A stretch of 53,853 nucleotides of DNA from RXOA01 sp964547105 (lineage in GTDB: Bacteria > Bipolaricaulota > Bipolaricaulia > UBA7950 > UBA9294), in contig CAZJLO010000010.1 in NCBI GenBank assembly GCA_964547105.1, forward strand, positions 1 through 53,853. The letters are read 5' to 3'. This document shows, piece after piece, positions 15,196 to 23,906 of this stretch. The notes beneath the pieces are model-generated. The model searched no databases. It had not been told where the DNA came from and saw only the letters and a list, made by a program, of their open reading frames with translations. Both the position numbers and the translations under genes were made by a program. Position 1 is the stretch's first letter. Every line of letters begins with the position of its first letter.

Positions 15196-15978
15196 ATGGA
15201 ACTGTTTAAGTGTGACAAGCCACTCATCGGGATGATCCATCTGCTTCCATTGCCGGGTTCGCCGGCGTCGGAGACCGGTGGATTGGCGCTGACCATCAAC
15301 CGAGCGCTGCGCGATCTGGAAGCGCTCGAAGCGGGTGGAGCCGATGCGGCGATCGTCGAGAACTTCGGCGACGCGCCGTTCACGAAGCTGGCTCCAACGG
15401 AAACCGTGGCCGACATGGCGATCCTTGTGAACGAGATCGTCAAGAAAGCGAAGATTCCCATTGGTGTCAACGTCCTTCGCAACGACGGTCTTGCCGCGAT
15501 TGCGATCGCTGCGGCGGCAAAGGCGGCGTTCGTGCGCGTCAACGTGTTTTGCGGCGTAGCGTTTACCGATCAGGGAATGATCGAAGGAAACGCGAGGGCA
15601 CTTCACGAGTTGCGCAAGCGGCTTCGTTCCAGCGTCAGGATCTTCGCCGATGTCCAAGTGAAGCATGCCGCCCACCTGACGACAATTGAAGAAGCAGCAC
15701 TCGACGCTGACAGGAACCGGCCTGACGGGCTGATCGTGACCGGAATCGGAACCGGCAAGCGGACCCCGCCGGAGCGACTGCAGGCGGTGAAGCAGATCAC
15801 CGAGTTGCCGGTGCTGGTCGGAAGCGGTGTGCGGCTGGACAACCTTGCCATGTATCGCGACGCGGATGGGTTTGTCGTTGGAAGCTCAATGCACGAATTG
15901 GGGCTCGTTTCCAACCCGGTCGATGAACAACGGGTTCGCGCAATGAGCGACGGGATCAAAGGCCTGCGGGGATCGTAG
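15196..15978 (+). CDS. btpA: BtpA/SgcQ family TIM-barrel protein
   Basis: The 260-residue protein is a member of the BtpA/SgcQ family (COG0434), identified by the N-terminal KPLIGMIHLLPLPGSP, the DAAIVENFGDAPF loop and the C-terminal GSGVRLDNLAMYRDADGFVVGSS phosphate-binding-like end of a TIM barrel. The family was named for a cyanobacterial protein affecting photosystem I accumulation, a role that cannot apply to a non-phototroph; its fold resembles phosphosugar enzymes. Here it is followed two bases later by a PfkB kinase, so a role on a phosphorylated sugar or nucleoside is a reasonable inference. It has no ribosome site and appears leaderless. Confidence 0.88.
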   Translation: MELFKCDKPLIGMIHLLPLPGSPASETGGLALTINRALRDLEALEAGGADAAIVENFGDAPFTKLAPTETVADMAILVNEIVKKAKIPIGVNVLRNDGLAAIAIAAAAKAAFVRVNVFCGVAFTDQGMIEGNARALHELRKRLRSSVRIFADVQVKHAAHLTTIEEAALDADRNRPDGLIVTGIGTGKRTPPERLQAVKQITELPVLVGSGVRLDNLAMYRDADGFVVGSSMHELGLVSNPVDEQRVRAMSDGIKGLRGS

Positions 15979-15980
15979 CG

Positions 15981-16919
15981 ATGCATGTGGTTGCGCTTGG
16001 GGATCTGAATCTCGATGTTCTTGTCGAGCTGCCACTTGATTCTGGGGTGGATGCGGGTCGATCGATCGGTGCGCTTCCGGCGGGAGGCGGTGAACTGCGG
16101 GGATGGATCGAGGTTGTCCCCGGCGGAGCAGCGGCGACGTTTGCCCGCGTTGCGGCAGCGGAAGGCGCCGAGGTGATCTTGGTTGCGTGCGTTGGCGACG
16201 ATCCTGCCGGACAGATCCTGCGCGGGGAATTGGAGCGCGACGGCGTACGGCTGCTCGGTCGCTGTGGTCGCGGTCGCACCGGAGTTGTGATCAGCGTGGG
16301 CACCGCGGACAGCGCATCCAATATGCACACGATGATCTGCGATCGGGGCGCCAACGATGACCTGGCGCCGGAGATCGTCGATCTGCTGGATGTCGGCCAG
16401 GTCGATCATCTACACGTTTCAGGGTACGCCCTACTTGGTTCGGCACAGCTCGAGGTGGCGCATGCCGTCATGCGCGCATGTTCCGAACATCACCCGGCGA
16501 TCCCGGTTTCGGTCGATCCACCGCCGGCGAAGCTGATTGAGCAAGTTGGACGGGAATGGTTCCTCCGTGAGCTTGATCGCGTGCAGATGGTCTTTCCCAA
16601 TGAGGAGGAGGCGTTGCTGTTGACGGCGTCGGCTGATGTGCAGAGCGCCGTGGATGCGTTGGCGTCTCGGTTTCAGATGGGCGCCGTGACGCTGGGGGAC
16701 CGGGGGGCGGTCGTGTGGGACGAACGCCAAGTGTCTCGCATTGCAATCGCTCCCGTGGCAAGCGTCAACACAACGGGGGCCGGTGATGCATTTGCGGCCG
16801 GATTTGTCATCGCCGTTCATCAGGGGGTGTCGGCCGCCGAAGTCGGCCGCCGTGCGGCGGAATGCGCCGGCCGATGGTTGGAGCGGCGTAGTCAAGCGCG
16901 GAATAGGGAGAGGCCATGA
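15981..16919 (+). CDS. PfkB/ribokinase family sugar or nucleoside kinase
   Basis: This 312-residue kinase has the two PfkB signatures: PGGAAATFARVAAAEGAEV near residues 50-70 (substrate lid region) and VNTTGAGDAFAAGFVIA near the C-terminus, where the Asp of GAGD is the catalytic base. The central AVTLGDRGAVVWD strand is also typical. It phosphorylates a hydroxymethyl group of a sugar, nucleoside or similar small molecule; the exact substrate is not visible. Translation is probably coupled to BtpA (2-bp gap) and to YjbQ (ATGA overlap), which argues that the three products act together. Confidence 0.88.
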   Translation: MHVVALGDLNLDVLVELPLDSGVDAGRSIGALPAGGGELRGWIEVVPGGAAATFARVAAAEGAEVILVACVGDDPAGQILRGELERDGVRLLGRCGRGRTGVVISVGTADSASNMHTMICDRGANDDLAPEIVDLLDVGQVDHLHVSGYALLGSAQLEVAHAVMRACSEHHPAIPVSVDPPPAKLIEQVGREWFLRELDRVQMVFPNEEEALLLTASADVQSAVDALASRFQMGAVTLGDRGAVVWDERQVSRIAIAPVASVNTTGAGDAFAAGFVIAVHQGVSAAEVGRRAAECAGRWLERRSQARNRERP

Positions 16920-17335
16920 AGTCGCATCGACAGGAATTGTGGTTCGAATTGCCGTCGCGAAGGGGCTTTGTCAATATGACGGATCAGATCGAATCAGCGG
17001 TCGAGGAGAGCGGCATTCGCGAAGGACTGTGCCTGGTCAACGCGATGCACATCACAGCCAGCGTCTTCGTCAACGATGATGAAGCCGGTTTGCTCGCCGA
17101 CTACGAACGATGGCTCGAGCAGCTGGCACCACACGCGCCGATTGCTGCGTACGATCACAATCTGACTGGTGAAGACAACGGAGATGCCCACTTGAAGAGG
17201 CAGATCATGGGGCGGGAAGTGGTGATTGCCGTGTCCGGCGGCACCCTTGATCTTGGCCCGTGGGAGCAGATCTTCTACGGCGAGTTCGACGGTCGTCGGC
17301 GCAAACGCGTTCTTGTGAAGATCATCGGGGAATAG
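16916..17335 (+). CDS. yjbQ: YjbQ family protein (UPF0047, secondary thiamine-phosphate synthase-like)
   Basis: The 139-residue protein matches the YjbQ family along its length: FVNMTDQIE, GLCLVNAMHITASVFVNDDE, then GDAHLKRQIMGREVVIAVSGGTLDLGPWEQIFYGEFDGRRRKRVLVKI. The conserved His/Asp set (MHITAS, NGDAHLK, and the Glu of GPWEQIF) matches the predicted metal-binding pocket. Some members can weakly rescue thiamine-phosphate synthase mutants, so that name is used, but the physiological role is unsettled. The start overlaps the kinase stop by ATGA, and it closes the BtpA operon. Confidence 0.87.
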   Translation: MKSHRQELWFELPSRRGFVNMTDQIESAVEESGIREGLCLVNAMHITASVFVNDDEAGLLADYERWLEQLAPHAPIAAYDHNLTGEDNGDAHLKRQIMGREVVIAVSGGTLDLGPWEQIFYGEFDGRRRKRVLVKIIGE

Positions 17336-17466
17336 CTCGACGGGAACGTAGCTTGCGCTCGATCGAGATATGCGATTCCTCCGCGGCGCAACGAATGAAC
17401 TGCCTGGACGTTGATCACCCTTTTTGGTGGGAACACGTCGCAACCCCCTAGAAACGGATAGTTCCT

Positions 17467-17520
17467 GTTCATGAACGGCTGACGACATGGCTTGGCGGCC
17501 GGCGATTGACCGTCTACCAT
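17467..17520 (+). promoter_or_regulatory. Predicted nrdD promoter with an upstream palindrome
   Basis: TTGGCG (17492-17497) and TACCAT (17515-17520) are 17 bp apart. The transcript leader would be about 65 nt. A perfect 10-bp palindrome GTTCATGAAC (17467-17476) lies 15 bp upstream of the -35 box, a typical activator or operator position. I do not see a match to the NrdR box. Confidence 0.45.
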
Positions 17521-17593
17521 GAAGGCGTTTTCGTGCTGATGACGAGCCGCTGACCAGCGATGGGTGATAACCGGGATCGGATGAGGGGGACAG

Positions 17594-19693
17594 ATGCAGT
17601 ACATCGTGAAGCGTGTCGGCCGGGTGGTTTCCTTTGCCCAAACGCGCATGACAACCGCTAGCTGGAGGGCGATGCGCGAAGTGGGCGAAGAGGATGCCGA
17701 CATTGCGCAGCAGCTGGCTCAGCTGGCAACGGGACTGCTGAACGAGCGGTTCGTCAATGAGTATCCCACGGTCGAAGAGATCCAGGATCTTGTCGAAGAG
17801 ATCCTCATCGAAGCGGGCTACGTCCGCACTGCCAAGGCGTACATTCTCTATCGAAAGCAACACGCCGACCTGCGGCAGATGCGCGGGTTGTTGACGGAGA
17901 TCCCTTTGGTGGAGAACTATCTCAACGATCTCGACTGGCGCGTTCGCGAGAACAGCAACATGACGTTTTCCTTACAAGGGCTGAACACGCACATCACGGA
18001 TCGCGTGATTTCCAAGTACTGGCTGAACAAGATCTACCGATCCGATATCCGCGAAGCGCATGAACGCGGCGACTTCCACATTCATGACTTGGGAACGTTG
18101 GGTGCGTACTGCGTGGGATGGGATCTTGGAGCTCTGTTGACCCACGGGTTCCGTGGCGTGCGCGGGAAGATCGCCGCCGGTCCTCCGAAGCATTTCCGTG
18201 TCGCGTTGCTCCAGGTGGTGAATTTCCTCTACACCCTGCAAGGAGAGTCCGCCGGCGCGCAAGCGTTCTCCAGCGTCGACACGTACCTTGCGCCGTTCAT
18301 TCGCGCCGACGGGCTGACGTACGAAGAAATCAAACAGAACATGCAGGAATTCATCTACAACATGAATGTTCCGACACGGGTCGGATTCCAGACGCCGTTT
18401 ACGAACATCACGTTGGATCTTGTCGTCCCCGAATATCTCCGCCAGGAGCCGGTCATCGTTGCCGGCAAGCATCAACCGTCGGTCTATGGCGACTATCAGC
18501 GGGAGATGAACCAGTTCAATCGAGCGTTCGCTGAAGTGATGGCCGAAGGGGATCTTGGAGGAAGACCGTTCACATTTCCGATTCCCACCTACAACATCAC
18601 CCGTGACTTCGACTGGGATAATCCTGAACTGGAGCCGGTCTGGGAGATGACCGCCAAGTACGGCATCCCCTACTTCTCCAATTTCGTGGGCAGCGACATG
18701 AAGCCGGAGGACGCTCGCAGCATGTGCTGCCGGCTGCGGATTGACAATCGCGAACTTCGAAAGCGGGGCGGCGGCCTGTTTGGGGCGCATCCGCTGACGG
18801 GATCGATCGGCGTGGTGACGATCAACCTGCCGCGGATCGGCTACCTCGCCCACAGCGAGCAAGAGTTCTTCGAGCGGCTGGGGACGCTGATGGATTTGGC
18901 TCGAGATTCGCTTTCCGTGAAGAGGAAGAGCTTGGAAGGGCTTACGGATCGCGGCCTTTATCCCTACTCTCGCTTCTACCTCGAGCAAGTTCACAGAGGC
19001 TCCGGAGCGTACTGGACGAACCACTTCTCGACGATCGGATTGATCGGGATGAATGAAGCCTTGTTGAACCTGAATGGATTGACGACCGCAGATGAAGCGG
19101 GGAGCGAGTTTGCAGTCGGCGTCCTCGACTTCATGCGCGAGCGGCTGGCCACCTACCAACAAGAGACGGATCAGATCTTCAATCTGGAGGCCACCCCGGC
19201 CGAGGGAACCAGCTACCGGCTGGCGAAGAAGGACCAGGAGAGGTATCCGGATATCCGAATCCACAACCTCGAAACGTCGCACTCGGAAACGCCGTACTAC
19301 ACCAATTCATCTCAGATTCCTCCCGGGGCGGAGCTCGACCTGTTCGACGCGCTTAGACGGCAGGATCCGCTCCAGTCGAGGTACACGGGGGGGACCGTGT
19401 TTCACATCTTCCTCGGCGAACGGCTTCCCGACACGGCGGCAGTCAAGCAACTTGTGCGCAGGATCGCCGAGCAGTTCCGATTGCCGTACTACTCCATTAC
19501 TCCGACATTCTCCGTGTGCCGAGATCACGGCTACCTTGTCGGTGAACATGCGGTCTGTCCGAAGTGCGGCGAGCGGGCCGAGGTGTACTCGCGCGTCGTT
19601 GGCTATCTTCGGCCGGTTGAGCAATGGAACGACGGGAAGCAAGCGGAATTTGCCGACCGGAAAGTGTTCCACGCCGCGCCGGTCGCGCAGTAG
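17594..19693 (+). CDS. nrdD: Anaerobic ribonucleoside-triphosphate reductase
   Basis: A full-length class III reductase of 699 residues. An N-terminal ATP-cone (about 1-90, VKRVGRVVSFAQTRM..) precedes the ten-stranded barrel with FHIHDLG, the catalytic cysteine region SMCCRLR and GGGLFGAHPLTGSIG. The C-terminus has a zinc-binding cysteine cluster (VCRDHG..CPKCG) and the glycyl radical at Gly670 in SRVVGYLRP, about 30 residues from the end. The enzyme reduces ribonucleotides to deoxyribonucleotides using formate and is destroyed by oxygen, so this is direct evidence of anaerobic DNA precursor synthesis. The start has GAGGGGGA upstream; nrdG follows 26 bp downstream. Confidence 0.96.
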   Translation: MQYIVKRVGRVVSFAQTRMTTASWRAMREVGEEDADIAQQLAQLATGLLNERFVNEYPTVEEIQDLVEEILIEAGYVRTAKAYILYRKQHADLRQMRGLLTEIPLVENYLNDLDWRVRENSNMTFSLQGLNTHITDRVISKYWLNKIYRSDIREAHERGDFHIHDLGTLGAYCVGWDLGALLTHGFRGVRGKIAAGPPKHFRVALLQVVNFLYTLQGESAGAQAFSSVDTYLAPFIRADGLTYEEIKQNMQEFIYNMNVPTRVGFQTPFTNITLDLVVPEYLRQEPVIVAGKHQPSVYGDYQREMNQFNRAFAEVMAEGDLGGRPFTFPIPTYNITRDFDWDNPELEPVWEMTAKYGIPYFSNFVGSDMKPEDARSMCCRLRIDNRELRKRGGGLFGAHPLTGSIGVVTINLPRIGYLAHSEQEFFERLGTLMDLARDSLSVKRKSLEGLTDRGLYPYSRFYLEQVHRGSGAYWTNHFSTIGLIGMNEALLNLNGLTTADEAGSEFAVGVLDFMRERLATYQQETDQIFNLEATPAEGTSYRLAKKDQERYPDIRIHNLETSHSETPYYTNSSQIPPGAELDLFDALRRQDPLQSRYTGGTVFHIFLGERLPDTAAVKQLVRRIAEQFRLPYYSITPTFSVCRDHGYLVGEHAVCPKCGERAEVYSRVVGYLRPVEQWNDGKQAEFADRKVFHAAPVAQ

Positions 19694-19719
19694 AACGGGT
19701 TGGTGCAGGGGATTGATCC

Positions 19720-20424
19720 ATGATGCGGATCCGCCGCGTAGAAGGCGTTTCTTTGATCGACTGTCCCGGAGCGATCGCCTCTGTGGTGTTTATGCAGGGT
19801 TGCTCGTTCCGTTGCCCGTACTGCCACAATCCCGAGCTTGTCTTGGCGGAGCTTGATGACGGGAAGGGCCTTGTCGAGAAACGGGTTCTGGCTCAACTGT
19901 CTGCGCGGCGCGACTTCGTCGACGCAGTGGTTCTCACTGGAGGCGAACCGACGATTCACGCCGGTCTGTTCGATTTCGCGGCGAAGGTGAAAGCCCTTGG
20001 GCTTGCGGTCAAGCTGGACTCCAACGGCTCTTGCCCGGAGATGCTGTTGCGGATGGCGGAGAGCAAGCTTGTCGATTACTTCGCATTGGATGTCAAGGCG
20101 CCGCGGCGGCGCTACTCGGAATTCGCCGGCGTAGCCGTTGACGAAGCAGCGATCGACGCATCGATCCGAATCGTTCGCGAAAGCGAAGCTTCGTGCGAAT
20201 TCCGGACCACCGTTGCCCCGGGAATCGAACTTGAAGACTTGGAGGATATCGCCGACTGGCTTGGGCCGGCGCCGGCGTGGTACTTGCAGCCGTTTGTCGT
20301 TCCTTCAGGGAAACGGTTGCTCGATCGAGCGTGGGAAAAGCGCTCGGCGCTGTCCGTGGATGCGCTTCGCGAGGCTTGGCCGCGCTGGGAAGCGCGCTTC
20401 CCGCGTGGAGGCGTACGCGGCTGA
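19720..20424 (+). CDS. nrdG: Anaerobic NrdD-activating radical SAM protein
   Basis: This 234-residue radical SAM protein has the [4Fe-4S] motif CSFRCPYCHNP near residues 28-38, the GGE SAM-binding motif in LTGGEPT, and DVKAPRRRY at the expected place. It generates the glycyl radical on NrdD by reductive cleavage of S-adenosylmethionine. It lies immediately after nrdD in the same orientation, which supports the pairing; the sequence is of the longer PflA-like (NrdG2) type rather than the short Escherichia coli NrdG. Its stop codon is separated by only two bases from the stop of the converging trpS gene. Confidence 0.9.
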   Translation: MMRIRRVEGVSLIDCPGAIASVVFMQGCSFRCPYCHNPELVLAELDDGKGLVEKRVLAQLSARRDFVDAVVLTGGEPTIHAGLFDFAAKVKALGLAVKLDSNGSCPEMLLRMAESKLVDYFALDVKAPRRRYSEFAGVAVDEAAIDASIRIVRESEASCEFRTTVAPGIELEDLEDIADWLGPAPAWYLQPFVVPSGKRLLDRAWEKRSALSVDALREAWPRWEARFPRGGVRG

Positions 20425-20426
20425 CC

Positions 20427-21419
20427 CTATTCCGATCCGAAGAATCCGACCAAGCGACGGACCGAGTGCATCGTATCCGCCGCCATTTCCCGCGCACGCT
20501 CGGCTCCACGGGCAAGGATCGCATCCAAGTCGCCTGAGCCTTCCAGATCGGCTCGCCGCTGCTGGATCGGGCGGAGAACGGCCATCAGGGCCTCGAATGT
20601 GGTTTCCTTCAGAGCTGAGTACATCAGTGTCCCCGCCTCGAATTGAGCCCGCAGGTCACTCGCAGCATCAGCGCCGCCGGCGAGTTCGAGGATTTCGAAC
20701 AGATTGGAGACGCCGGGAGACATCGCCGCGCCAGCGGTCAGTCCGGTGTCGGTCACTGCAGAGCGCACCTTCTTGCGGATCGAGGACTCGGCTTCCATGA
20801 CCCCGATGTAGTGCATTTCGCCGGCGCTCTTGCTCATCTTGCGTCCGGGGTCAGCGAGCGACATGATCCGTGCTCCTCTTCCGACCAGTGGCTGCGGTTC
20901 GGGGAAGAACTCCCCGTAGCGAGCGTTGAAACGGCGTGCAATTCGGCGAGACAGCTCGAGGTGTTGTACCTGATCTTCCCCGACGGGAACACCGCCGGCT
21001 CGATAGACAAGGATGTCCGCGGCCTGCAGCACGGGATACGTGAACAGCCCGGCGCTGATAAAGTCACGGTTCTCGGACTTGTCCTTGAATTGGGTCATCC
21101 GCGCGAGATCGCCGTACGAGGTGACGCAACCGAGAATCCACGCGAGTTCGGTATGCGCGGGAACGGCGGACTGAACGAACAGGATTGTCTTCTCAGGATC
21201 GATTCCGCACGCCAGCAAATCGAACGCCATGTTGCGGGATGCCTGGCGAAGTCTATCGGCCTCGATCTCGATGGTGATTGCATGGTAGTCGACGATGCAG
21301 ATGATGCATTGATTCGCCTGTTGGAGTTCCACCCAATGGCGAACCGCGCCGAAGTAGTTGCCGATGTGAAGCGTTCCCGTCGGCTGAATGCCGGAGAAGA
21401 TCAAATTGGTTCGGGCCAT
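20427..21419 (-). CDS. trpS: Tryptophan-tRNA ligase
   Basis: This class Ic tRNA synthetase of about 330 residues has HIGN near residue 18 (GTLHIGNYFGAVRHW), the tryptophan-site region DYHAIT and the KMSKS loop (GRKMSKSAGE). It charges tRNA-Trp. Two adjacent ATG codons occur (21420-21422 and 21417-21419); the second was taken because AGGGAG then lies five bases upstream. It stands alone, divergent from glmU, with its own promoter at 21455-21484 and no visible tryptophan attenuator leader. No serine/threonine insertions or truncation are apparent. Confidence 0.95.
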   Translation of the reverse strand: MARTNLIFSGIQPTGTLHIGNYFGAVRHWVELQQANQCIICIVDYHAITIEIEADRLRQASRNMAFDLLACGIDPEKTILFVQSAVPAHTELAWILGCVTSYGDLARMTQFKDKSENRDFISAGLFTYPVLQAADILVYRAGGVPVGEDQVQHLELSRRIARRFNARYGEFFPEPQPLVGRGARIMSLADPGRKMSKSAGEMHYIGVMEAESSIRKKVRSAVTDTGLTAGAAMSPGVSNLFEILELAGGADAASDLRAQFEAGTLMYSALKETTFEALMAVLRPIQQRRADLEGSGDLDAILARGAERAREMAADTMHSVRRLVGFFGSE

Positions 21420-21454
21420 CATCTCTCCCTTGTAGACAAGGTTGCGTGAGGCCC

Positions 21455-21484
21455 AGTATAAGCAGCCGGAAGCCGCTCCCGCAA
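21455..21484 (-). promoter_or_regulatory. Predicted trpS promoter
   Basis: On the minus strand TTGCGG (21479-21484) and TATACT (21455-21460) are separated by 18 bp. The predicted start of transcription is about 30 nt before the trpS ATG. It lies in the 120-bp divergent region shared with glmU. Confidence 0.5.
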
Positions 21485-21541
21485 TGGAACGCGCCTTGAT
21501 CGTCCTTGTGCTGGTTGCGTACCATTGCTTCAGGGTGCTTG

Positions 21542-22933
21542 ATGGCGGACGAACTAGCAGTCGTCGTTCTGGCGGCGGGAAAGGGAACGCGTATGAAGTC
21601 GCGCGTTCCGAAGCTCCTACACTCTGTTTGCGGTGCCACGATTTTCGAGTGGGTTCTTCAGGCGGCACAGGGGCTCGATCCGGCGCAGGTGATCGTTGTC
21701 GTGGACGATCCTCATGGCGCCATCTCTGACGCAGCCTCCGCTGCGGGAGCCGAGATTGCCGTCCAGCGTCACCCGTCGGGAACCGGCCATGCGCTCCTGC
21801 AAACCAAGAATCTCGCCCGTTCCGCTTGGATGCTCGTTGTCCCTGGAGACCTCCCTCTGCTCGAGCGGGAAACGCTGGTGCCGCTTGTGGAGCCTTGCCT
21901 TCACGGGAAGGGGAGCAAGCTGCCGGATCTTACGGTGGTGACGATGCAGCCAGATGAGCCAAGGGCGTACGGGCGCATCGTCCGCGGCGTCGATGGCGCG
22001 GTGAGCCGCATCGTTGAAGCGGGTGACGCCTCTGCTGACGAGCTAGCGATCCGCGAAGTCAATAGCGGCGTTTACCTCTTGCGCAACGGAGCGTTCCTCT
22101 GGCGAGAACTGGAGACTCTGGCCGCCGATAATGCTCAGCGCGAATACTACATCACCGATCTTGTCGCGGGCTACCAACAAAGCGGGCGGACGACGGGGGT
22201 GTTTGCTTCAGACGATTCGACTCCGTTTCTTGGCATCAATTCGCGAGTGGACCTTGCCCGGGCCTGCGGGGCCATGTACCGGCGGACGGCGAATCGCTGG
22301 ATGGAGGCGGGCGTCACGATCCAGTCACCGGAAACGACGTACATCGAACCCGGCGTTGCTCTGGAACCCGATGTGACGATTCTTGCCGGGACGCATCTTC
22401 TTGGAGTGACGTGCGTCGGAGCGGGAAGCATCATCGGCCCCGATGTTTGGGCGTCGGGTGCCCGGATTGAAGCAGACTGCGAAATCCGCTACTCGGTGGT
22501 GGAGGAAGCGACGATCCGCTCAGGAAGCCGGATCGGTCCATATGCCCATTTGCGTCCGGGGACGGATGTCGGGCCCGGTGTGAAGATCGGCAATTTCGTC
22601 GAAGTGAAGGCGTCGCGAATCCGTGAGAATGCCAAGGTTGGCCACCTCGCGTATCTTGGCGACACCGAGGTTGGAAAACGCGTAAACATCGGTGCGGGAA
22701 CCATCACCTGCAATTACGACGGCAAGAGCAAACACCGGACGGTCATCGAGGATGACGCGTTCATCGGCAGCAATGTGTCGCTGATTGCGCCGGTGACTAT
22801 TGGCAGAGGCTCGCTCGTTGCCGGAGGATCGGCGATCACCGACGACGTTCCCGAAGACGCCCGCGCCTTCGGGCGGGCTCGTCAGGTCGTCAAGCCTGGA
22901 AGACCTGATCACGGGGAGGAACAGACGTCATGA
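21542..22933 (+). CDS. glmU: Bifunctional UDP-N-acetylglucosamine pyrophosphorylase / glucosamine-1-phosphate N-acetyltransferase
   Basis: The 463-residue enzyme has a nucleotidyltransferase domain (1-230) with the signature LAAGKGTRMKSRVPKLLH. A left-handed beta-helix acetyltransferase domain (about 250-455) follows, with hexapeptide repeats (IGPYAHLRPGTDVGPGVKIGNFVE, NYDGKSKH). It acetylates glucosamine-1-phosphate and then makes UDP-GlcNAc, the shared precursor of peptidoglycan and lipid A. The start codon is the ATG just before ADELAVVVLAAGKG. The stop overlaps the prs start by ATGA, the common glmU-prs operon layout. Confidence 0.96.
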   Translation: MADELAVVVLAAGKGTRMKSRVPKLLHSVCGATIFEWVLQAAQGLDPAQVIVVVDDPHGAISDAASAAGAEIAVQRHPSGTGHALLQTKNLARSAWMLVVPGDLPLLERETLVPLVEPCLHGKGSKLPDLTVVTMQPDEPRAYGRIVRGVDGAVSRIVEAGDASADELAIREVNSGVYLLRNGAFLWRELETLAADNAQREYYITDLVAGYQQSGRTTGVFASDDSTPFLGINSRVDLARACGAMYRRTANRWMEAGVTIQSPETTYIEPGVALEPDVTILAGTHLLGVTCVGAGSIIGPDVWASGARIEADCEIRYSVVEEATIRSGSRIGPYAHLRPGTDVGPGVKIGNFVEVKASRIRENAKVGHLAYLGDTEVGKRVNIGAGTITCNYDGKSKHRTVIEDDAFIGSNVSLIAPVTIGRGSLVAGGSAITDDVPEDARAFGRARQVVKPGRPDHGEEQTS

Positions 22934-23886
22934 TCGGACGCGAACTCAAGTTGATCTGTGGCAACGCGAATCCGGCGCTGTCGCGTGAAGTCTCCGAAGC
23001 GCTGGGTGTGGATCTGTGCCGCGTCGATATTGGGCGGTTCAAGGACGGAGAAATCCGAGCGCAGATCTTGGAGACGGTCCGTGGCGCGGACGTGTTTGTC
23101 ATTCAGCCGACGTGTCCTCCGGTCAATGAGAATCTAATGGAGCTTCTCGTACTGATCGATGCTCTTGAGCGGGCGTCGGCGCGCAGCGTGATTCCCGTGA
23201 TCCCGTACTACGGGTATGCACGCCAGGATCGAAAGCACATGGCGCGGGTTCCGATCACGGCTCGTTTGGTGGCCAACTTAATCGAAACCGCCGGTGCCGA
23301 CCGGGTCCTAACGATGGATCTTCATGCCGGGCAGGTGCAAGGGTTCTTCAATATCCCCGTCGACAATCTGCGGGGGGATCCGATCTTCTCGGAGTACTTC
23401 ATCGAGGCCGGCTACTCACGGGACAAATCGGTGATCGTGTCTCCCGATGCCGGCGGAACCGTTCGCGCACGGATGCTTGCCGAGAGCCTGAATCTTCCGC
23501 TCGCAATCCTCGAAAAGCGTCGCAGTCAAGACGGCGGAACGGTCAAGGTGATGAACGTCATCGGGGATGTGGAAGGCCGCCATGCCGTCCTTTATGACGA
23601 CATCCTTGCTTCGGGATCGACCATCGTACGTGCGGCTCGATTGCTGCTCGAACGTGGCGTCACCGAAGTGACCGCGTTCTGCACCCATGGCGTGTTTGCG
23701 GGCGATGCGGTGAAGCTGTTGTCGGAAGCACCCTTGAAACGCGTCGTGGTAACCAATACCATCGTTCATGAGCAAGCGGAGAAGAGTGATATCGTCGACT
23801 ATATCCCCGTAGGTGAGCACCTAGCCAAGACGATACGGCGGATCTTCGAGCAGAAATCAGTGAGTCACCTTTTCCCTCATTCCTAA
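22930..23886 (+). CDS. prs: Ribose-phosphate pyrophosphokinase (PRPP synthetase)
   Basis: This 318-residue class I PRPP synthetase is clear from FKDGEIRAQILE, the PYYGYARQDRKH ATP-binding loop, the Mg-binding MDLHAGQVQGFF, and the PRPP loop VLYDDILASGSTIVRAA. It transfers pyrophosphate from ATP to ribose-5-phosphate to feed nucleotide, histidine and tryptophan synthesis. Translation is coupled to glmU by a 4-bp overlap. Confidence 0.96.
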   Translation: MIGRELKLICGNANPALSREVSEALGVDLCRVDIGRFKDGEIRAQILETVRGADVFVIQPTCPPVNENLMELLVLIDALERASARSVIPVIPYYGYARQDRKHMARVPITARLVANLIETAGADRVLTMDLHAGQVQGFFNIPVDNLRGDPIFSEYFIEAGYSRDKSVIVSPDAGGTVRARMLAESLNLPLAILEKRRSQDGGTVKVMNVIGDVEGRHAVLYDDILASGSTIVRAARLLLERGVTEVTAFCTHGVFAGDAVKLLSEAPLKRVVVTNTIVHEQAEKSDIVDYIPVGEHLAKTIRRIFEQKSVSHLFPHS

Positions 23887-23906
23887 ACGTCGGTGAGGAG
23901 ACAAGT

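Noticed and set aside
17972..19282. 436-residue antisense frame within nrdD
   Set aside because: It is a shadow of the reductase, with no protein-like composition or start signal.
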